From: CAZMZW01 sp964571135
GTDB lineage: Bacteria > Chloroflexota > Anaerolineae > Anaerolineales > Anaerolineaceae
Assembly (NCBI GenBank): GCA_964571135.1
Contig: CAZMZW010000001.1
Location: 1 to 64,000 of the forward strand
DNA length: 64,000 bases
Reading direction: 5' to 3'
The notes under the pieces are model-generated. The model ran no database searches. It worked only from the letters and a program-made list of their open reading frames with translations, and was not told the DNA's origin. This document shows, one piece after another, positions 41,736 through 51,275 of this stretch. Position 1 is the stretch's first letter. Every line of letters starts with the position of its first letter. Made by a program: the position numbers and the translations under genes.

Positions 41736-42359
41736 ATGAGCCAAAAAATTACTATTCGCCCTGCCATAGCCGCTGATGCTCAGATTGGGACGAATTTAAT
41801 TTATATGACCATGAGCCGATTGGCGGACTTTTTACTGGGTTCGGGCGATCCCCAAAAAGCAAAAGCCATACTCGCCAGACTTTTCTCTATGCGTCAGAAC
41901 AGATTTAGTTACCAATTTGCAGACATTGCTGAAGTAGATGGCCAGGTGGCTGGTTTGTCGTTGAGTTATCCCAGCAGAATAATGAAAAACCTGGAAATCC
42001 CGATGGCTTTGCAGCTGCTGAGGATATTAGGCCTGGTGGAATTTATCCGCTTTGTACACAATGCGTTGCCGCTCAGTTTAATTAAGGAAGCAGTCGCCGG
42101 TGAGCAATTCATAAATAACGTGGCTGTTCTGCCCAATTTTCAAGGACAGGGCATAGGCTCGCAATTGCTGGCTTTTGTGGAAGACAGAGCAAAAACTACA
42201 GGGTTTGGCACGAGCTCTCTGTGTGTTGATATCGATAATGAGCATGCACGCCGACTGTATGTACGTCTTGGCTATCGGGTGATTGGCACAATCGAGTTTG
42301 AGCGATTAAGCCGCAGCATTGGATACAAAGGCTTTCACCGAATGGCTAAAGTTTTGTGA
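41736..42359 (+). CDS. GNAT-family N-acetyltransferase
   Basis: Acetyltransferase of 207 residues. The N-terminal strand is ITIRPAIAADA, and the acetyl-CoA pyrophosphate loop is FQGQGIGSQLL near 135-145, followed by ARRLYVRLGYRVIG, the classic motif B. Substrate unknown. The middle of the protein holds an unusually hydrophobic helix (MALQLLRILGLVEFIRFVHN). A SAM methyltransferase gene follows 64 nt later. Confidence 0.92.
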   Translation: MSQKITIRPAIAADAQIGTNLIYMTMSRLADFLLGSGDPQKAKAILARLFSMRQNRFSYQFADIAEVDGQVAGLSLSYPSRIMKNLEIPMALQLLRILGLVEFIRFVHNALPLSLIKEAVAGEQFINNVAVLPNFQGQGIGSQLLAFVEDRAKTTGFGTSSLCVDIDNEHARRLYVRLGYRVIGTIEFERLSRSIGYKGFHRMAKVL

Positions 42360-42423
42360 AAAAAAGATTTGCCGCGCAGAACCTAACCCAACTGGAAGCG
42401 ATTGAGTGAAAGGATAAAACAAT

Positions 42424-43188
42424 ATGGCGCAGTGGTATGAAGAGTTGTTTAAAGATTATGGGATGAAATACGATAACGAGAATTTCGCGCAGGGAACCCT
42501 GGGTGAATGTGATTTTATTGAAAAAGAGATCAATTCCAATAAAAAACTCAAAATTCTGGATATTGGCTGCGGGACCGGGCGCCATTCCATTGAATTAGCC
42601 AAACGGGGATATACCGTTACCGGGATTGATTTATCCGATTCGCTTTTAAAAAGGGCAAAGGAAAAAGCGGCAGAACAAAACCTGAAAATAGGTTTTCAAA
42701 AACAGGATGCCAGGGATCTTCCTTTCCATGAGGAATTTGATCTGGTCATCATGCTGTGTGAAGGTGCATTCCCGTTGATGGAAACCGATGAGATGAATTT
42801 TCAAATTCTCCAAAATGCCGCCCGGGCACTAAGATCTAAAGGGAAAATCATCTTTACGACCTTGAACGGATTATTCCCTCTGTTCCATTCTGTCAAAGAA
42901 TTCCTAAGTTCAGAAACAAAGGAAGGAAATGCAACCTACAGCAACAATTTGTTTGATCTAATGACCTTTCGAGAACATAGCACAACCCAGGTGGAAGATG
43001 ATCATGGCAATAAAAAGCAACTGCAATGCAATGAAAGATATTATGTGCCATCCGAAATAACCTGGTTATTAAAGACCTTAAAATTTAAAACCATTGATAT
43101 ATTCGGTGCCAGACTGGGTGCTTTCAGCCGCTTGGATAAACTAACAACAGAAGATTTTGAAATGCTGGTAATAGCGAAAAAACAATGA
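42424..43188 (+). CDS. Class I SAM-dependent methyltransferase
   Basis: Methyltransferase of 254 residues. Motif I is LDIGCGTGRHSIELAKRGY near 42-60, the acidic loop is VTGIDLSDS, then FQKQDARDLPF and FDLVIMLCEGAFPLM. Substrate cannot be assigned. Ends MLVIAKKQ, a normal family end. GTTAGAC appears 15 nt after its stop. Confidence 0.92.
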   Translation: MAQWYEELFKDYGMKYDNENFAQGTLGECDFIEKEINSNKKLKILDIGCGTGRHSIELAKRGYTVTGIDLSDSLLKRAKEKAAEQNLKIGFQKQDARDLPFHEEFDLVIMLCEGAFPLMETDEMNFQILQNAARALRSKGKIIFTTLNGLFPLFHSVKEFLSSETKEGNATYSNNLFDLMTFREHSTTQVEDDHGNKKQLQCNERYYVPSEITWLLKTLKFKTIDIFGARLGAFSRLDKLTTEDFEMLVIAKKQ

Positions 43189-43302
43189 ATTATTAATTGA
43201 TAGTTAGACAATCTTGAATTTTTGCTTTTACCCCTGCTTAAAGAAAAATTCAATGCCTCTTAATCGGATGCAAGAAAATTATTTACAGATTACACTATTT
43301 TC

Positions 43303-44364
43303 ATGATCACATTACCATCAAATCAAACCATGTATGCTGCCCTGCTACAGCGCGATTCCGCCTTTGAGGGTGTTTTCTTTGCGGGGATTAAGACCACCGG
43401 AATATTTTGCCGGCCCACCTGCGCGGCAAGGAAACCCAGGTTTGAAAATGTTGAGTATTTTCCTTCCACACAGGAAGCGTTATATGCCGGATACCGTCCT
43501 TGTGAGCGCTGCCATCCGATGGATCAGGAAAAACAGAAATCCGAACTGGTTAAAAAACTTAACGATATTTTTGAAAAATCACCCACCCAAAAAATCACGA
43601 ATCAAGAACTGCGCCAGATGGGTATTGACCCCTCAACAGCACGGCGCCAATTCAAACGGACCTATGGGATGACCTTTCAAGCCTTTCAACGGGCACGGCG
43701 GATGGGTGAGGCACTTCATGAGATCCGCAAGGGAGAAAAAGTGATCACTGCACAATTCAATCAGGGTTTTACCTCTTCAAGTGGATTCTGGGAGGCATTC
43801 AAACAGGTATTTGGAACCCCTCCAAGCCAGGCGGATTCAATTCACTGCCTGCAAGCTAGCTGGATCGATACGCCCCTGGGAGCGATGCTGGCATTGGCTG
43901 ACCAGGATGGATTGCATATGTTGGAGTTTGTAGACCGGCGCGGGCTGGAAAATGAGATTGCCAAACTTCGCCGTCAAACCGGAAGCGCGGTTGTTCCGGG
44001 AAATAATCCAGTTCTTGAAAAGATCAGTGAAGAGATAAAAAACTATTTTGAAGGATCATCGGTCAATTTCACTGTCCCGCTGGTAGTAAGGGGTTCTGAA
44101 TTTGAGCATGCCGTCTGGAAGTTGTTGCAGCAGATCCCAGCCGGGGAAACCTGGTCTTACCGCCAGCTTGCTGAAAAACTTGGCAAACCAACCGCAACCC
44201 GCGCGGTCGGCAATGCCAATGGGAGGAATATCCTGGCGATTGTGATACCTTGTCATCGCGTCATTCGTTCAGATGGCAGCCTGTGCGGCTATGGCGGTGG
44301 AGTCTGGCGAAAAAAATGGCTGCTGGACCATGAACGGAATGTGATGGGGTCTATAACCGAATAA
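43303..44364 (+). CDS. ada: Bifunctional Ada: methylphosphotriester sensor and O6-methylguanine-DNA methyltransferase
   Basis: Full-length Ada of 353 residues. The N-terminal zinc site has Cys36, Cys40, Cys67 and Cys70 (FCRPTC and CERC); Cys36 would take the methyl from phosphotriesters. An AraC-type HTH follows at about 85-180. The C-terminal methyltransferase domain has IPCHRV with acceptor Cys317. The protein repairs alkylated DNA and induces the adaptive response. No companion alkA or alkB is visible nearby. Confidence 0.96.
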   Translation: MITLPSNQTMYAALLQRDSAFEGVFFAGIKTTGIFCRPTCAARKPRFENVEYFPSTQEALYAGYRPCERCHPMDQEKQKSELVKKLNDIFEKSPTQKITNQELRQMGIDPSTARRQFKRTYGMTFQAFQRARRMGEALHEIRKGEKVITAQFNQGFTSSSGFWEAFKQVFGTPPSQADSIHCLQASWIDTPLGAMLALADQDGLHMLEFVDRRGLENEIAKLRRQTGSAVVPGNNPVLEKISEEIKNYFEGSSVNFTVPLVVRGSEFEHAVWKLLQQIPAGETWSYRQLAEKLGKPTATRAVGNANGRNILAIVIPCHRVIRSDGSLCGYGGGVWRKKWLLDHERNVMGSITE

Positions 44365-44523
44365 CGAGTAAGATGAAGGTTTTTTCCCGATAATTTGAAA
44401 TTAAGGAAAGAAGGGATTTGCCAGATTGTAACTTCACAGGGTATTAGCACTGCTGGTTATAGAGCCAAGTGATGATTGGTGATATGATGTTTTGATAAAT
44501 TGTCAGCCTATAATTAGCTAATA

Positions 44524-45972
44524 ATGAATTTTAATTCCCCGGCATTTCTGTTTTTATTTTTCCCCATCTGCCTGCTGTTTTATTTAATTGTCAATCCACG
44601 CTGGCGTTTATGGATCGGATTAGCCGCCAGTTTATTATTCTTTGCATGGGGACAGGCATTTAATCTCCCCGTGATGATTGCCGTAATTGTGATCAATTAT
44701 TTTATTGGATTCAGGATCACCGCCGACCGAAAGAAGGAAAAGAGTTTTCCCTGGGCTGTATTTGGTGTGGTGATTAACCTGCTCATTCTTGTATTTTACA
44801 AATATTTCACCACTTTTGGCTCAGGTCTTGCTGTAAGTTTAGGGTTTTCAGAATCTGTCATCAAGTTTCTGGATAACCTTCAGTTCCCTGTAGGACTTTC
44901 ATACATCACTTTTCAGGTGATTTCCTATCTTCTGGATGTTCATAAAAAAATATGTGAGAATGAAAAGAACTTTATTGTTTTCGCTCTATATATCTTATTA
45001 TTCCCTAAAATTCTGGTCGGCCCGATCGTCCGCTACAGTACCTTAAAAGCAGAGCTGAATAATCCGCAAGTTAATATTGAGAATATTGCCGGAGGAATCC
45101 GCCGCTTTATCCAGGGGTTGGCGAAAAAAGTATTGATTGCGGATACGCTTGGCAAACTTGTTACCCCTGTTTTTCAAATGAGTACTCCCAACATTACTCC
45201 CGCTGTGTCCTGGTTGATCCTGATCGCCTTTACCATTCAAATTTATTTTGATTTTTCTGGCATAACAGATATGGCGATTGGCATGGGGAAAATACTTGGT
45301 TTTCATTTTGTGGAGAACTTCAACTTCCCTTATATTGCCAGGAGCATTAGTGACTTTTGGAGGCGCTGGCACATTTCACTTTCGTCCTGGTTCCGCGATT
45401 ATGTTTTCTATCCGCTTGAATTGAACCGAACGATCCGATTGGGGCGGCAGATGGATATTCTAATTATTTTTCTGCTAACTGGCTTATGGCATGGTTTCAC
45501 CCCCCCATTCATTATTTGGGGTTTGATCAATGGTGTGGCTGTTGCTTTTGAGTCCACCCGGCTGGGACGCAAGATGAATATGCTTTGGCCGCCGTTGCAG
45601 CATCTGTATGCGTTAGCGATGATTTTGATCGGATGGGTATTTTTTCGCTCCCCGAATTTTGAATTTGCCTTTGCTTTTTTCAAACGGTTAGGGGGTGATG
45701 CCAGCGGATTGACGCCGCTCTCCTTCATCAATACCAGGCCGCTGCCCATTATTGAGCCTTCGATATGGATTGCGCTGGGGGTGGGAATCTTGTTCTCGCT
45801 TCCGATTGTCCCAGCGGTGAAAAAATTTATCGAGAAGTTGACTTTGAAACATCTTGAATTGAAAATACCATTATTGGCAATGAACGATGGAATTTTGATT
45901 GTATTACTTGTGTCTTCTATTGCAATGATTGCCAGTGGAAACTATGCTCCCGGACTCTATGGCAGGTTCTAA
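44524..45972 (+). CDS. MBOAT-family O-acyltransferase (AlgI-like)
   Basis: Polytopic enzyme of 482 residues. Family motifs are FLFFPICLLFYLI, LPVGLSYITFQ-like FPVGLSYITFQ, FWRRWHISLSSWFRDYVFYP, and LTGLWHGFTPPFIIWG, which holds the catalytic histidine. AlgI-type proteins draw acyl groups across the membrane to decorate a polysaccharide. The next gene, 15 nt behind, encodes an AlgX/AlgJ-like partner, so the pair is an O-acetylation module. The target is possibly the glycan made by the sugar locus, though it is 25 kb away. Confidence 0.95.
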   Translation: MNFNSPAFLFLFFPICLLFYLIVNPRWRLWIGLAASLLFFAWGQAFNLPVMIAVIVINYFIGFRITADRKKEKSFPWAVFGVVINLLILVFYKYFTTFGSGLAVSLGFSESVIKFLDNLQFPVGLSYITFQVISYLLDVHKKICENEKNFIVFALYILLFPKILVGPIVRYSTLKAELNNPQVNIENIAGGIRRFIQGLAKKVLIADTLGKLVTPVFQMSTPNITPAVSWLILIAFTIQIYFDFSGITDMAIGMGKILGFHFVENFNFPYIARSISDFWRRWHISLSSWFRDYVFYPLELNRTIRLGRQMDILIIFLLTGLWHGFTPPFIIWGLINGVAVAFESTRLGRKMNMLWPPLQHLYALAMILIGWVFFRSPNFEFAFAFFKRLGGDASGLTPLSFINTRPLPIIEPSIWIALGVGILFSLPIVPAVKKFIEKLTLKHLELKIPLLAMNDGILIVLLVSSIAMIASGNYAPGLYGRF

Positions 45973-45987
45973 TCGGTTTTCTATAAA

Positions 45988-47052
45988 ATGAAAAAGATAC
46001 AATTGCTGAAAATCATAACCAGGATTTACCCCTTTATTTTTATCGGCGCGTTTTTTGCTGTGCTCATTATTCCAATGGGAAATCTAAACCTGAACCCAGG
46101 GGCGATTGATTCCTCATTCTATGGCCGTCTGCGTCTCATCCGAGCGGTTACTGATCTACGAGTGACTATTGGCGACATCCTTTTTCCCAATACTCTTATT
46201 GGTAAAGAGGGATGGTTGTTTCAAATATCAGAAGGGGAGATTCAAAATTACCAGAATGACACCCCGTTTACAGAAAAACAACTTACGGAATTACAAAAAA
46301 ATCTGGATGAAGTTGCTGCGATTATTAAGAAACAGGGAACAACTTTGGTGATTGTGGTGACGCCCACTAAAAGCTCAATTTATCCTGATTACATGCCAAG
46401 CGAACTCCAAATAATGCGACCGCAATCACGTTTTGACCAATTGGTGCAATACTTAAAGCAATATGGACAAACGCAAATTCTGGATTTGCGGCAGGAGTTA
46501 ATTGAGAATCGTGAAGTACAACAGGTCTACTATAAAACCGACACACATTGGACAAGTTTTGGAGCGTATATTGCATACCGGGAGATACTTAGAACTCTGC
46601 AATCCGTTTATCCAGATTTGGTTCCCCGCGCGTTATCCGATTTCAAACCAGTTTCAGAAGGTCTGGTTTCCATGGATTTGGCTGCCCAGATCGGTAGTGT
46701 AAGAATAAAGGAAGAAAGAATTGCTCTCAATCCTGTAGTGGAAACAAAAGCAACCTGGCATGATATAAGATTGGATGATGGCCGTTGGATTAAAATGACA
46801 TGGAATTCAGATGAAAATTTGCCCAAAGCCGTGATCTATTACGATTCATTCTTATACCCATATATCCCCTGGTTTTATGATCACTTTAGCCAGATCACTG
46901 CAATTCCGCATTATGCGAACGGCTCCATCTGGAATCTATCCTGGGTCATTCAAGAGAAGGCAGATGTGGTCATCGTGGAGATTGCGGAAAGATATATTCA
47001 CGATCTGGCCATACTTTTCAATCCGGAAATAATTTCAAAACCAACGAAGTAA
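45988..47052 (+). CDS. AlgX/AlgJ-like SGNH-fold acetyltransferase partner
   Basis: Membrane-anchored protein of 354 residues. An N-terminal helix at about 13-32 is followed by an extracytoplasmic SGNH-like domain. The catalytic Asp185 and His187 are in YKTDTHWTSFGAY, and the likely nucleophile Ser287 is in YYDSFLYP. The IGKEGWLF and VVTPTKSSIYPDYMP blocks are typical of the DHHW/ALGX family. It receives acetyl from the MBOAT partner and places it on the polysaccharide. Confidence 0.9.
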   Translation: MKKIQLLKIITRIYPFIFIGAFFAVLIIPMGNLNLNPGAIDSSFYGRLRLIRAVTDLRVTIGDILFPNTLIGKEGWLFQISEGEIQNYQNDTPFTEKQLTELQKNLDEVAAIIKKQGTTLVIVVTPTKSSIYPDYMPSELQIMRPQSRFDQLVQYLKQYGQTQILDLRQELIENREVQQVYYKTDTHWTSFGAYIAYREILRTLQSVYPDLVPRALSDFKPVSEGLVSMDLAAQIGSVRIKEERIALNPVVETKATWHDIRLDDGRWIKMTWNSDENLPKAVIYYDSFLYPYIPWFYDHFSQITAIPHYANGSIWNLSWVIQEKADVVIVEIAERYIHDLAILFNPEIISKPTK

Positions 47053-47127
47053 GGCGTTTTCCTTGTGGTATTTCGTAACAGAATTATCAAATCAGCTAAC
47101 GGATCGTTAAAACCTAAGGAGACATGA

Positions 47128-48318
47128 ATGAAATCCATTCTTTTTCGAATCTTTTCTACATCCATAATTGCGATAATGATCACTGCTTGCGGCGGAAAGA
47201 TAGCTTCCAGTGGGCAGCTTCCTATCGAGTCAACACCATCGAAACCATCTGTTGGCATTTCGACCGTTACGGTCAAACATCCCGCGGGAGTTTTTGTGAA
47301 TACGGGTGATGGTTATGGCTTGACCTATTGCAATCTTCAAGGACAGGCTGTTTCTGTATTTAAAACACCAGGTCTAGCTAATCCACGTCCTGGCGAAATT
47401 GTGATTGCAGGCAGCGTACCCCCAGGTCCCATCCAGGTCCCGATTGTCTATATTGAGCAAAACCCTGAACCAGGTTTGAAAGTCAATAGCAAGGACCAGA
47501 TCAGTCCTTTGGTATTGTCCAGGAATATTTATCAAATTGCAGGTGCGCCCGGTTTGCCTGTTCTGGCATACAGCCGTGTGGATGATCAAGACAATGGCAG
47601 GACTTATAAGCTATTCGTGGGTACCCTGGAAACCATAACGAGTGACCCTCCTATCGTTAGCCTTTTCAGCGATAAATTACTGTATGTTTATAACCCACTG
47701 GCGGTGGAGGCGGACGGCAGCACCATTAAAGGGGTATGGTATACCCGAACTCCATGGGGGGTTGGCGGAGATGGATTCATCAGCAATCATGGTTTGTATT
47801 TTTACAACTATGCCACCGGTGAGATCAGGGAGCATCTGGATGCCAATAAAAATCTTCAGGGTCTTTCCCCTGATCATTCTTTGGCAGTTGTTATGGATAA
47901 TAGCATTACAGAAAAACCGATTTTTAATATAACGGACATTAAAACAGGCAAGATAACCACCATTGCTCTTGACCCGGACAGTGACCGGGGAGGCGGCGGC
48001 GGAGAATTTTCGCCCGATAACCGCTATTTGGCCTGGATGGAAGCCAGCGGCACTACCATGTCAGATACGCCAGATTTCCACAGCCGCCTGCGCGTGGCTC
48101 AATTGGGAGCGGCTCCGAGTTTAGTGGTCGATCTTATGGATGAGGCCTCTTCCAAAATACTGGGATATCCTGAAATACATTCAGCCGGGGCGGCTGGTTG
48201 GCTGGATAACCAGACCTTGCTGGTCAGCACCTATGGAGAGTTAAAAAAACTGGATGTCATCAGCGGAAAATTCACTGCGTTTTGTGCTGGCAGTTTTGTA
48301 GCCTTTGCTTATCAATAA
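47128..48318 (+). CDS. Lipoprotein, beta-propeller-like, unknown function
   Basis: Exported protein of 396 residues. The signal peptide ends MITAC (lipid Cys21), followed by a low-complexity Ser/Pro linker. The rest is beta-rich with repeated short blades (FVNTGDGYGLTYCN, GEFSPDNRYLAWMEASG, LDNQTLLVSTYGEL), like TolB/WD40-type propellers. No catalytic motif seen. It has AAGGAG before the ATG and stands 75 nt behind the acetylation pair. Confidence 0.8.
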   Translation: MKSILFRIFSTSIIAIMITACGGKIASSGQLPIESTPSKPSVGISTVTVKHPAGVFVNTGDGYGLTYCNLQGQAVSVFKTPGLANPRPGEIVIAGSVPPGPIQVPIVYIEQNPEPGLKVNSKDQISPLVLSRNIYQIAGAPGLPVLAYSRVDDQDNGRTYKLFVGTLETITSDPPIVSLFSDKLLYVYNPLAVEADGSTIKGVWYTRTPWGVGGDGFISNHGLYFYNYATGEIREHLDANKNLQGLSPDHSLAVVMDNSITEKPIFNITDIKTGKITTIALDPDSDRGGGGGEFSPDNRYLAWMEASGTTMSDTPDFHSRLRVAQLGAAPSLVVDLMDEASSKILGYPEIHSAGAAGWLDNQTLLVSTYGELKKLDVISGKFTAFCAGSFVAFAYQ

Positions 48319-48513
48319 ACGAACACCATTTTTTATTAAGGATTTCAGGTAGATAACAGAGGTTTGGTTCCAAAGAAATATATTTAGATAACATCCAATA
48401 ATCTAAAAAGCACTGTCTCAAAATAGCAGTATTGTCAGATTTTTACTGAACTCTGTACGGGTATCTTGTTGGATTTTCATATTAAAATATAAATCATTAT
48501 TTAATGAGAAGAT

Positions 48514-49779
48514 ATGCTCAGCAGCAAAATTCAAAAAACTTATCACGAGTTTCCACGCCGCTTCTGGGTAGTGGTGATCGTTTCTTTCATTGACCGCATC
48601 GGCGGTACGATGCTCTTCCCTTTCTTTGCTTTATACATTACACAGAAATTTCAAGTGGGAATGACGCAGGCCGGCCTGGTGCTGGGCTTATTTTCAATTT
48701 TTGGTTTAATTGGCAATACGATTGGCGGTGCGCTCACTGATAAATACGGGCGGCGCAACCTGATCCTTTTTGGGTTGGTTTTTAGCGCGCTGAGCACCTT
48801 ATCTCTCGGTTTGGTACAGACTTTCGCTGTGCTGATCCCTGTGGCTGCATTTATCGGGTTGCTTTCGGATGTCGCTGGTCCTGCGCATGGGGCGATGATT
48901 GCCGATATCCTCCAGGAACATCAGCGTCAGGAGGGGTATGGTATTTTACGTGTGGTTGCCAATATGTCCTGGATCATCGGGCCAACCATTGGCGGTTTTG
49001 TCGCCAGCCGTTCTTTCTTTGCCCTGTTTGTCATGGATGCGGTCATCAGCTGCTTTGTGGCATTGCTGTTCTTTAAGTTCATTCCTGAAACCAAGGTTAA
49101 AAAGGAAGGGGAAGATCACAACCAGGGTCTGTTGGAAACCTTTAAAGGCTATCGGGTGATTGCCCGCGATTTTGCCTTTATTTCCTTCATTGGTGCAATT
49201 ATTCTAATGAGCCTGGTCTATTTGCAGATGTATAATTCGCTCTCGGTTTATTTACGCGATGTGCATGGGATCCAGCCGCAGGGGTACGGCTTTTTGTTAA
49301 CTGCCAGTGCGGTCGTGGTCATCCTGTTCCAGTTCAGTATTACGCGGATAATGAAGCATCGGCCACCCTTCCTGGTGATGGCATTGGGGACAATATTTTA
49401 TATGGTGGGATTTGGCATGTTCGGCTTTGTACGCGCTTACTGGCTGTTCGTTACCGCAGTGGTGGTGATCACCTTTGGCGAAATGATGATCATGCCCACT
49501 TCCCAGGCACTGGCCGCAAATTTTGCGCCGGAAGAAATGCGCGGACGCTATATGGCCGCCTATGGTCTGACGTATATGCTGCCTGCTGCCATCGGTCCCG
49601 GAGCGGCGGGTATGATCCTGGATAACTTTAATCCCAACCTGGTCTGGTATATTGGTGCCGGATTGTGTGCGATCTCGGCAATAAGTTTTTACGCCCTGCA
49701 TCTCAAATTAGGCAAACGTGAACGTTTTTCCTGGGTAAAACCATTGGTAGAAAAAGAATTAACAAAAGAAGTGAGATAA
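48514..49779 (+). CDS. Major facilitator superfamily transporter
   Basis: Transporter of 421 residues with 12 predicted helices in two halves. The loop 2-3 motif GGALTDKYGRRNLILFG is the MFS signature, and a related RGRYMAAYGL stretch lies in the second half. The long central loop ends in KKEGEDHNQG. It is similar to drug or sugar efflux proteins such as MdtG/YttB, but its substrate is unknown. It is followed 24 nt later by a cyclophilin gene. Confidence 0.93.
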   Translation: MLSSKIQKTYHEFPRRFWVVVIVSFIDRIGGTMLFPFFALYITQKFQVGMTQAGLVLGLFSIFGLIGNTIGGALTDKYGRRNLILFGLVFSALSTLSLGLVQTFAVLIPVAAFIGLLSDVAGPAHGAMIADILQEHQRQEGYGILRVVANMSWIIGPTIGGFVASRSFFALFVMDAVISCFVALLFFKFIPETKVKKEGEDHNQGLLETFKGYRVIARDFAFISFIGAIILMSLVYLQMYNSLSVYLRDVHGIQPQGYGFLLTASAVVVILFQFSITRIMKHRPPFLVMALGTIFYMVGFGMFGFVRAYWLFVTAVVVITFGEMMIMPTSQALAANFAPEEMRGRYMAAYGLTYMLPAAIGPGAAGMILDNFNPNLVWYIGAGLCAISAISFYALHLKLGKRERFSWVKPLVEKELTKEVR

Positions 49780-49803
49780 TTTTTTTCAAAAAGGAAAAAG
49801 AAA

Positions 49804-50355
49804 TTGACAACAAAAACAGATGATTCCAACTCCTCGCGCAAGACAGGCAAGCAATATTCCTCTCAGCCGCCTATGAAACTTGACCTAAAAAAGAAATATT
49901 CTGCCCAAGTAAAAATGGCAAAGGGCGGCGAATTTGTCATCCAGCTGCATGCCAAAAAAGCGCCTGTGACAGTCAATAGTTTTGTTTTCCTGGCGCGCGA
50001 AGGTTACTTTGATGGGGTTACTTTCCATCGTGTATTGGAGGGCTTTATGGCTCAAGGGGGTGACCCGACCGGATCCGGCAGCGGCGGCCCGGGTTATCAT
50101 TTTGTCAATGAAGACCATGATCTTCAATTTGACAAGGCGGGTGTGGTGGCCATGGCTAATGCCGGCCGGGATACCAACGGCAGCCAGTTCTTTATCACCT
50201 TTACCCCGGCACCGCACCTGAATGGCGGTTATACTATCTTTGGTCAGGTCGTCAGCGGTATGGACGCAGTCAATGGGATCACTCGCCGTGACCCAGGCCA
50301 GCACCCGGCTTTCACTGGTGACATCATCGAAAGTATAACCATTGTCGAGAAATGA
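49804..50355 (+). CDS. Cyclophilin-type peptidyl-prolyl cis-trans isomerase
   Basis: Cytosolic cyclophilin of 183 residues. Catalytic-site blocks: FHRVLEGFMAQGGDPTG with the active arginine, MANAGRDTNGSQFFITFTPA, and HLNGGYTIFGQV. The TTG start at 49804 has AAGGA at a normal distance; an ATG at 49873 would lose a charged, Ser-rich leader but has no ribosome site. A terminator with arms AACTCCCGA/TCGGGAGTT follows. Confidence 0.95.
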   Translation: MTTKTDDSNSSRKTGKQYSSQPPMKLDLKKKYSAQVKMAKGGEFVIQLHAKKAPVTVNSFVFLAREGYFDGVTFHRVLEGFMAQGGDPTGSGSGGPGYHFVNEDHDLQFDKAGVVAMANAGRDTNGSQFFITFTPAPHLNGGYTIFGQVVSGMDAVNGITRRDPGQHPAFTGDIIESITIVEK

Positions 50356-50418
50356 TAAATTAGATTAGACTGCAGTTAAAATAACGCACTTTAATAAAAA
50401 GTTATTGTTTGGATCTAT

Positions 50419-50447
50419 AACTCCCGATGATTTGTCGGGAGTTTTAA
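50419..50447 (+). terminator. Terminator after the cyclophilin gene
   Basis: Perfect 9-bp stem AACTCCCGA / TCGGGAGTT with a 7-nt loop, then TTAATTA. Confidence 0.85.
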
Positions 50448-50538
50448 TTATTGGGTGAGGGTAAAATAGATTCATCTTGAGATTGAAATCATCTCGAACA
50501 AGGCAGAGTGTTCAAACCTGATTTCTAAGGAGGTTGAA

Positions 50539-51273
50539 ATGTCTGATGCGGAAAAGAATATTGGACAGAAAGTGAAAAAAATCACTGTTGTTCCTAACGG
50601 TCCTTACTTGATTGAAGGCGGAATTCCCCTGGTTCGCAAGATACAGGTTGTTTCTGAATATGGAGAGCCGCTGGCATGGAAAACAGAACAGCGGATTGAA
50701 ACAAAAGAATCATATTCTCTTTGCCGCTGCGGGAAATCCACCACTTTCCCATATTGTGATAAATCTCACCGCACGATTAATTTCGACGGTTCCGAAATGG
50801 CGGACACACGTACAACCGCGGACCGCCGTGAGACTTATCCGGAAGGTACAAATATCAGAGTCAGTTATGATTCATATCTGTGCATGAATTCAGGATTCTG
50901 CCGTAACCGTATTCGCGGTATTGAGGAAATGCTGCCCGATACGGATGATAGCGAAGTTCGTGAGCTGGTGATGGCGATGATCGAACGCTGCCCATCCGGT
51001 TCTTACTCCTATTCCATTCAAGAGGGCGATGCGGACATTGAACCCGATTATCCCCAACAAATTGCCTTGACCACTGAGATCACCTCGAACGGACCAATCG
51101 ATGGACCATTATGGGTGACTGGTAATATTCCCATTGAACGCTCCGATGGCCAACCTTTTGAAACGCGCAACCGGGTGACCCTGTGTTCCTGCGGGCACTC
51201 ATTAATTAAACCTTTATGTGATGGCACACACCGCACCCTGGCGGAAGAAGAAGCCAAAAAGAAAAACAGATAA
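50539..51273 (+). CDS. Double CDGSH iron-sulfur protein with central Fer4_19-like domain
   Basis: Protein of 244 residues with two CDGSH-type [2Fe-2S] sites: Cys62, Cys64, Cys73, His77 in the first and Cys216, Cys218, Cys227, His231 in the second. Between them lies a divergent mono-cluster domain (YLCMNSGFCRN, then ERCPSGSYSYS). CDGSH proteins are small redox or cluster-transfer proteins; the three-part chain is a known bacterial layout but its role is unknown. AAGGAGG precedes the start. The peptidase gene begins 2 nt after its stop. Confidence 0.93.
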   Translation: MSDAEKNIGQKVKKITVVPNGPYLIEGGIPLVRKIQVVSEYGEPLAWKTEQRIETKESYSLCRCGKSTTFPYCDKSHRTINFDGSEMADTRTTADRRETYPEGTNIRVSYDSYLCMNSGFCRNRIRGIEEMLPDTDDSEVRELVMAMIERCPSGSYSYSIQEGDADIEPDYPQQIALTTEITSNGPIDGPLWVTGNIPIERSDGQPFETRNRVTLCSCGHSLIKPLCDGTHRTLAEEEAKKKNR

Positions 51274-51275
51274 TC